Of a stretch of 18,197 nt of DNA, positions 15,213-18,197 are shown piece after piece (the first letter of the stretch is position 1; every line of letters starts with the position of its first letter). Origin of the DNA: Actinomycetota bacterium. GTDB lineage: Bacteria; Cyanobacteriota; Vampirovibrionia; Obscuribacterales; Obscuribacteraceae. The stretch spans positions 1 to 18,197 of the forward strand of contig CAJCIF010000235.1 in NCBI GenBank assembly GCA_903970355.1, in the 5' to 3' direction. The position numbers and the translations under genes were made by a program. Under the pieces are notes generated by a model that was not told the DNA's origin, searched no databases, and was given only the letters and a program-made list of their open reading frames with translations.

Positions 15213-15569
15213 ATGGCCATGGGGGATAAAACTTTGCCAACAACGAAATTAGAAAAAGAATACGAAACTCTCTACATCATCCGTCCCAACCTGGATGAGG
15301 ATGCTGTGGATAGAACAATTGCCGGAGTCGAAGAGTACATCAAAGGCTTGGGCGGAACGATTGTAGCTACGGACAAGAAAGGTCGGCGTCGTCTAGCTTA
15401 TGAAGTTGATAAGATGCGCGACGGCTACTATGTCCTAACAATTTTTAAGGCGAAAACAGAGACAATCTCACAACTGAAGCGCATGATGACCTTATCTGAA
15501 GACATCATCCGTTCTCTCGTTGTCCTGTTTGAAGTCGAAGCAGAAATAACATCATCGACTCCTAGCTAA
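15213..15569 (+). CDS. rpsF: 30S ribosomal protein S6
   Basis: The 118-residue protein has the S6 fold hallmarks YETLYIIRPNLDEDAVDRTI, the GRRRLAYEV strand and DGYYVLTIF, with the family's usual length plus a short N-terminal extension. S6 binds the central domain of 16S rRNA as a dimer with S18. ATG 15213 has AGGA five nt upstream; ATG 15219 is a close alternative. It heads the cluster with ssb 11 nt downstream and rpsR after it, a conserved arrangement. Confidence 0.95.
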   Translation: MAMGDKTLPTTKLEKEYETLYIIRPNLDEDAVDRTIAGVEEYIKGLGGTIVATDKKGRRRLAYEVDKMRDGYYVLTIFKAKTETISQLKRMMTLSEDIIRSLVVLFEVEAEITSSTPS

Positions 15570-15580
15570 GAGGCTGCATC

Positions 15581-16039
15581 ATGAGTTTGAGTAAGATTGT
15601 CGTTTCCGGAAAAGTGGTTCGCGCCCCAGAAAAGCGCTTCACTCCAAACACCAATATCGCCGTTACTGAATTTGCAATAACAGTAGAATCGGCTCCCCGT
15701 CCTGATGGCACGGTGGAGAGCACACCAGTAAAAGTACTTACGTGGCGTGATCTCGCTGAACGCTGTGACAAGGAAATCAAAAAGGGTGATCTGGTTGCAG
15801 TCGATGGCAGGCTGCAGGTAAATAATTACTCAACATCTGAAGGTCAGCGTAAGCGTGAGGTAGAGATAGACGCAATCAGCGTTGAAAATCTTTCCTCACC
15901 GCAGAAGTCAGAAACGCGTTCTGAAGAATACGCTGATTCATACGTAAACGTCGGTGCCAAGCCGGCGGCGCGCACAGCAAGCAAGAAAACCGAAGAACTC
16001 GATGCAATTTTTGCTTCTGAAGACGAAATTCCATTCTAG
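15581..16039 (+). CDS. ssb: single-stranded DNA-binding protein
   Basis: This 152-residue protein has an OB-fold (about 1-105: SKIVVSGKVVRAPEKRFTPN, FAITVES, VKVLTWRDLAERC, KKGDLVAVDGRLQ) followed by a flexible linker and the acidic tip ending DEIPF. The tip recruits replication and repair partners and marks a true replicative SSB. It protects ssDNA as a tetramer. It lies between rpsF and rpsR and is probably co-transcribed with both. Confidence 0.95.
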   Translation: MSLSKIVVSGKVVRAPEKRFTPNTNIAVTEFAITVESAPRPDGTVESTPVKVLTWRDLAERCDKEIKKGDLVAVDGRLQVNNYSTSEGQRKREVEIDAISVENLSSPQKSETRSEEYADSYVNVGAKPAARTASKKTEELDAIFASEDEIPF

Positions 16040-16101
16040 GAATTGCGCTCAGCACGCCTGACACCATTACATTCATAACTAAACGAAATTGAGGACATTC
16101 C

Positions 16102-16338
16102 ATGCGTTCAATGCAAGATTCACCGCCCCGCCGTCGCAAGACATGTGGCTTTTGTGCGGATAAAGTTGACTACATCGATTACAAAGATCCGAACCGGCTC
16201 AAAAAGTTTGTTACGGAAAGAGGCAAAATTCTTCCGAGAAGAATAAGTGGCAATTGTGCTCGTCACCAGAGAACATTAACGGTTGCCATCAAGAGAGCCC
16301 GAGATATTGCCCTCATGCCTTACACCGCAGACGGCTAA
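16102..16338 (+). CDS. rpsR: 30S ribosomal protein S18, zinc-binding form
   Basis: This 78-residue protein has the S18 signature [22 protein letters not shown] and [21 protein letters not shown]. The pairs C15-x2-C18 and C52-x2-H55 are the likely Zn ligands of the C+ form of S18, which many bacteria have lost. GAGGAC (16091-16096) lies 5 nt before ATG 16102; ATG 16111 is possible. It partners S6 on 16S rRNA. A tRNA gene follows 38 nt later. Confidence 0.95.
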   Translation: MRSMQDSPPRRRKTCGFCADKVDYIDYKDPNRLKKFVTERGKILPRRISGNCARHQRTLTVAIKRARDIALMPYTADG

Positions 16339-16359
16339 CCAATTCGACATTAACCAGTG

Positions 16360-16365
16360 TAAAAT
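16360..16365 (+). promoter_or_regulatory. possible -10 element for tRNA-Leu and infC
   Basis: TAAAAT ends 11 nt before the tRNA 5' end, a fitting distance for a start point a few nt upstream of the mature tRNA. No good -35 hexamer is visible at 16-18 nt, so read-through from rpsR may be the main source. Confidence 0.3.
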
Positions 16366-16376
16366 TGTGGAACGTC

Positions 16377-16459
16377 GCCGAAGTGGTGAAATGGCAAACA
16401 CGCTACGTTCAGGGCGTAGTGAGCATTAGCTCTTGTGGGTTCAAGTCCCACCTTCGGCA
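16377..16459 (+). tRNA. tRNA-Leu (anticodon CAG)
   Basis: A full cloverleaf can be drawn by hand. The acceptor stem is GCCGAAG (16377-16383) with CTTCGGC (16452-16458). The D-stem is GTG/CAC, and the anticodon stem CTACG/CGTAG (16403-16419) carries loop TTCAGGG, giving anticodon CAG at 16410-16412, which reads CUG. There is a long class II variable arm with stem GAGC/GCTC (16421-16432), and a T-stem GTGGG/CCCAC with TTCAAGT. The discriminator base is A16459. CCA is not encoded. It lies between rpsR and infC in the same direction. Confidence 0.93.
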
Positions 16460-16492
16460 ATCTTTGGTTAGGACTTCACAACGAGGTAACGC

Positions 16493-17098
16493 TTGAGCAC
16501 ACCCACCGATAAAGGCGATCCACGCCGTCCCGAGGCAAGGCGCGATTTGCCTCTTTTAAACGAAAGAATTCGTGACCGCGAAGTAAGACTGATTGACGAC
16601 GATGGTTCGCAGTTGGGTATCGTGGCAACCAGGGAGGCGCTTGCTACCGCTAAAGAAAAGGGTTTAGACCTATTTCTGGTTCAGCCGGACGCAAACCCCC
16701 CCGTAGCACGCATTATGGACTACGGTCGGCACAAATTTGAAGCCGAAAAACGGGCCCGTGAAACGAAGAAAAAGCACCACATCGTTGATGTTAAAGAAAT
16801 CAAGATGCGGTACAAAATTGAAGATCACGATTATCAGGTGAAGGTTCGTAGCGGAACTAAGTTCCTCAATGATGGAGATAAGATAAAGGTCCTTATCGTG
16901 CTCCGCGGGCGAGAAATGCAACACAAAGACATGGCAATCACGCTCATGAACAAGTTTGCCAACGAGCTCAAAGATTTATGTTTGATTGATAGAGAGGCAA
17001 AGCTGGAAGGGAAGAGTGTTATCATGATACTTTCGCCGATTCCACAGCGAGGCAAATCTCTCATTGAGAGGCCGCCAGACGGGAAATCGCCTATCTAG
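16493..17098 (+). CDS. infC: translation initiation factor IF-3
   Basis: This 201-residue protein has the N-domain (LLNERIRDREVRLIDDDGSQ), the lysine-rich linker after MDYGRHKFEAEKRARE and the C-domain (KEIKMRYKIEDHDYQVKV, GDKIKVLIVLRGREMQHKDM). IF-3 keeps the 30S subunit free and checks start-codon pairing. The start is TTG 16493 with GAGGT (16483-16487) 5 nt upstream. An in-frame TAA at 16487-16489 rules out a longer protein, and no ATG precedes the core. Rare infC starts are a known autoregulatory trait (AUU in E. coli). A 13-residue tail after residue 185 is extra. infC, rpmI and rplT form the usual block. Confidence 0.95.
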   Translation: MSTPTDKGDPRRPEARRDLPLLNERIRDREVRLIDDDGSQLGIVATREALATAKEKGLDLFLVQPDANPPVARIMDYGRHKFEAEKRARETKKKHHIVDVKEIKMRYKIEDHDYQVKVRSGTKFLNDGDKIKVLIVLRGREMQHKDMAITLMNKFANELKDLCLIDREAKLEGKSVIMILSPIPQRGKSLIERPPDGKSPI

Positions 17099-17137
17099 CT
17101 TTCGGTTCTGCTGAACATTCAGCGATTTGGGGTTCTT

Positions 17138-17347
17138 ATGCCAAAGATGAAGACAAATAAGGCTGCAGCGCGCCGTTTCAAGATAACTGGAACGGGTAAG
17201 ATTCTGCGCCGCCAAGCTGGGAAGCGCCACCTCAATGAATGGATGTCCAAAGACGTCAAGCGTAAACTGAGTGGCTGGACCGAGCTCACCAAAGACCAGA
17301 AACAAAACGTTCTGGAGCTTTTCCCTTACCGTAAATACGTCCGATAA
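17138..17347 (+). CDS. rpmI: 50S ribosomal protein L35
   Basis: This 69-residue basic protein begins MPKMKTNKAAARRFKITGTG, the canonical L35 N-terminus, and ends in FPYRKYVR. It follows infC by 39 nt, which include a small hairpin GCTGA/TCAGC, and has a weak GGGG-type ribosome site. It is part of the infC-rpmI-rplT block. Confidence 0.95.
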   Translation: MPKMKTNKAAARRFKITGTGKILRRQAGKRHLNEWMSKDVKRKLSGWTELTKDQKQNVLELFPYRKYVR

Positions 17348-17352
17348 CAATA

Positions 17353-17413
17353 CAAGCGTCGCCCTGGCTGCCTAAGGGACTCTCCTCTCCGATGGCTCCG
17401 AACCGTACGCTTG
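17353..17413 (+). promoter_or_regulatory. inverted repeat in the rpmI-rplT gap, candidate L20 leader
   Basis: CAAGCGT (17353-17359) pairs with ACGCTTG (17407-17413), closing a region that contains a smaller CCCT/AGGG stem (17362-17365 with 17375-17378). The rpmI-rplT gap is 106 nt, long for this block, and carries the strong AAGGAG site of rplT at its end. L20 is known to repress its own operon through RNA that mimics its 23S site; whether this is such a site is unproven. Confidence 0.4.
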
Positions 17414-17453
17414 CTTGACCACCAAACAATCAATCAAAGAAGGAGATTGACCC

Positions 17454-17834
17454 ATGCGCGTAAAACGCGGAAACGTACTTCAAAAACGCCACAAGAAAAT
17501 CCTTAAGTATGCAAAGGGTTTTCGCGGCTCGAAATCGAGACTCTTCATTGCTGCGAATCAGGCTCTCATGCAAGCCTGGAAAAACGCTTACCGCGATCGC
17601 CGCAAACGCAAACGCGATTTTCGCAGCCTCTGGATCACCCGCATCAATGCAGCTTGCCGATCGCATGGTATCAGCTATAGTGTCTTCATCAACAAGCTGT
17701 CGATCGCTGGTATCAATCTAAACCGCAAGGTGCTTGCCGAATTAGCAGTGCACGATAAAGATGCTTTTGCAGCACTTGTTGAAACTGCCAAAAAGACTCA
17801 GCAAGCGAAGCCAAAACAAAAGGCGACTGCTTAG
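17454..17834 (+). CDS. rplT: 50S ribosomal protein L20
   Basis: This 126-residue protein starts [20 protein letters not shown] and contains [20 protein letters not shown] and [20 protein letters not shown], the standard L20 blocks. The C-terminus (AKPKQKATA) is a short lineage-specific tail. AAGGAG precedes ATG 17454. L20 is an early assembly protein of the large subunit and commonly autoregulates its operon. Confidence 0.95.
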   Translation: MRVKRGNVLQKRHKKILKYAKGFRGSKSRLFIAANQALMQAWKNAYRDRRKRKRDFRSLWITRINAACRSHGISYSVFINKLSIAGINLNRKVLAELAVHDKDAFAALVETAKKTQQAKPKQKATA

Positions 17835-17880
17835 CCACACTCGATCTGAGTCAAGAAATTGATGTGGATGCGCAACGCAT
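17835..17880. other. small hairpins after rplT, no U-tract
   Basis: CCACA (17835-17839) pairs with TGTGG (17863-17867) around CTC/GAG and TCAA-GAAA-TTGA stems, like a small three-way junction. ATGCG-CAA-CGCAT (17868-17880) follows. Position suggests processing or weak termination of the ribosomal transcript, but no U-tract supports an intrinsic terminator. Confidence 0.3.
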
Positions 17881-17943
17881 TCGAGCTTAGCAACTCGATT
17901 TCACAGGGTACAAAAGGTGCCAGAAATAAACGGCCACGTGACA

Positions 17944-17981
17944 AGTCAAGAGTTGACTGCCTTATCTCATCTTGATACAAG
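17944..17981 (+). promoter_or_regulatory. promoter with a palindromic operator over the -35
   Basis: TTGACT (17953-17958) and TACAAG (17976-17981) are exactly 17 nt apart, with a start expected near 17988 and a 22-nt leader to ATG 18010. The -35 is the right arm of a perfect palindrome AGTCAA-GAG-TTGACT (17944-17958), the usual place for a repressor or activator site. Confidence 0.5.
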
Positions 17982-18009
17982 GGTAGCGCTGCATTAATCT
18001 GAGGGCGTT

Positions 18010-18189
18010 ATGAAAAAGTTGCTAACCTTTACGGCTGCATTGTTTGCCTACGCTCAAGTCGGAGCATTGGCTCACGCACTCGTTGTTCCTATTCATTTTG
18101 CTCATGGGTTTAAGGCTACAAATAATGCCTTAGCCAATGTTCCGGTTTCTGGTTCATCGCGTTGCGGGACACTGTGCGCGATGTGGTGA
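18010..18189 (+). CDS. small secreted peptide (59 residues)
   Basis: ATG 18010 has GAGGG (18001-18005) 4 nt upstream and its own promoter. The product starts MKKLLTFTAALFAYAQVGAL and has a Sec-type signal peptide, likely cut after AHA near residue 23, leaving about 36 residues that end in SSRCGTLCAMW with two cysteines three apart. The TGA at 18187-18189 lies close to the window end. It is too short for many gene callers. It could be an intact small secreted peptide, or the 5' part of a longer gene broken by a frameshift that lies outside view. Confidence 0.55.
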   Translation: MKKLLTFTAALFAYAQVGALAHALVVPIHFAHGFKATNNALANVPVSGSSRCGTLCAMW

Positions 18190-18197
18190 TCGCCACG

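Overview
The window reads as a chromosomal segment of a diderm bacterium of intermediate GC content. A 1,401-residue AsmA-type envelope protein implies an outer membrane, and the style of the proteins is compatible with the non-photosynthetic sister lineage of Cyanobacteria (Vampirovibrionia/Melainabacteria, Obscuribacterales-like). That placement is an inference from general resemblance, not proven by any single marker. No insertion sequence, prophage or CRISPR array was seen.

Layout. (1) 1-409 holds no convincing gene. It has GC-rich degenerate repeats at about 48-nt spacing, a strong stem-loop terminator and several inverted repeats that lead into the first gene. (2) 410-2396 has a receiver-GAF-LuxR-HTH regulator, tail to tail with a translationally coupled minus-strand pair: a small DUF5678-like protein and an aspartic-protease-fold protein that has lost its catalytic D-T/S-G. 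(3) 2464-6669 is one giant AsmA/DUF748-like gene. (4) 6637-11682 is an old tandem duplication of about 2.5 kb. Each copy carries gene A (no recognisable family, no signal peptide) followed 2 nt later by gene B (predicted exported, TPR-like helical protein). The second copy still carries a fossil of the 3' end of the AsmA gene, which fixes the duplication boundary, and a 43-nt non-coding block upstream of A is identical in both copies. (5) 11942-14155 has a XerC/XerD-type tyrosine recombinase and an unusual MerR-like HTH plus zinc-finger protein preceded by a long inverted repeat. (6) 14159-15073 (minus) encodes a secreted beta-rich protein. (7) 15213-17834 is a translation/replication cluster: rpsF-ssb-rpsR, tRNA-Leu(CAG), infC-rpmI-rplT. 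(8) 17835-18197 contains a promoter with an operator-like palindrome and a small secreted peptide of 59 residues.

How the parts fit. The right third is housekeeping: ribosomal proteins, single-strand DNA binding, initiation factor 3, with leader structures that may be autoregulatory. The left two thirds are accessory and envelope-related. The AsmA gene and the duplicated A-B cassettes share a transcriptional direction and a breakpoint, so the cassette may have been carried behind the envelope gene. The A-B cassette with its frozen upstream element is the best candidate for an undescribed system. Its function cannot be read from the sequence.
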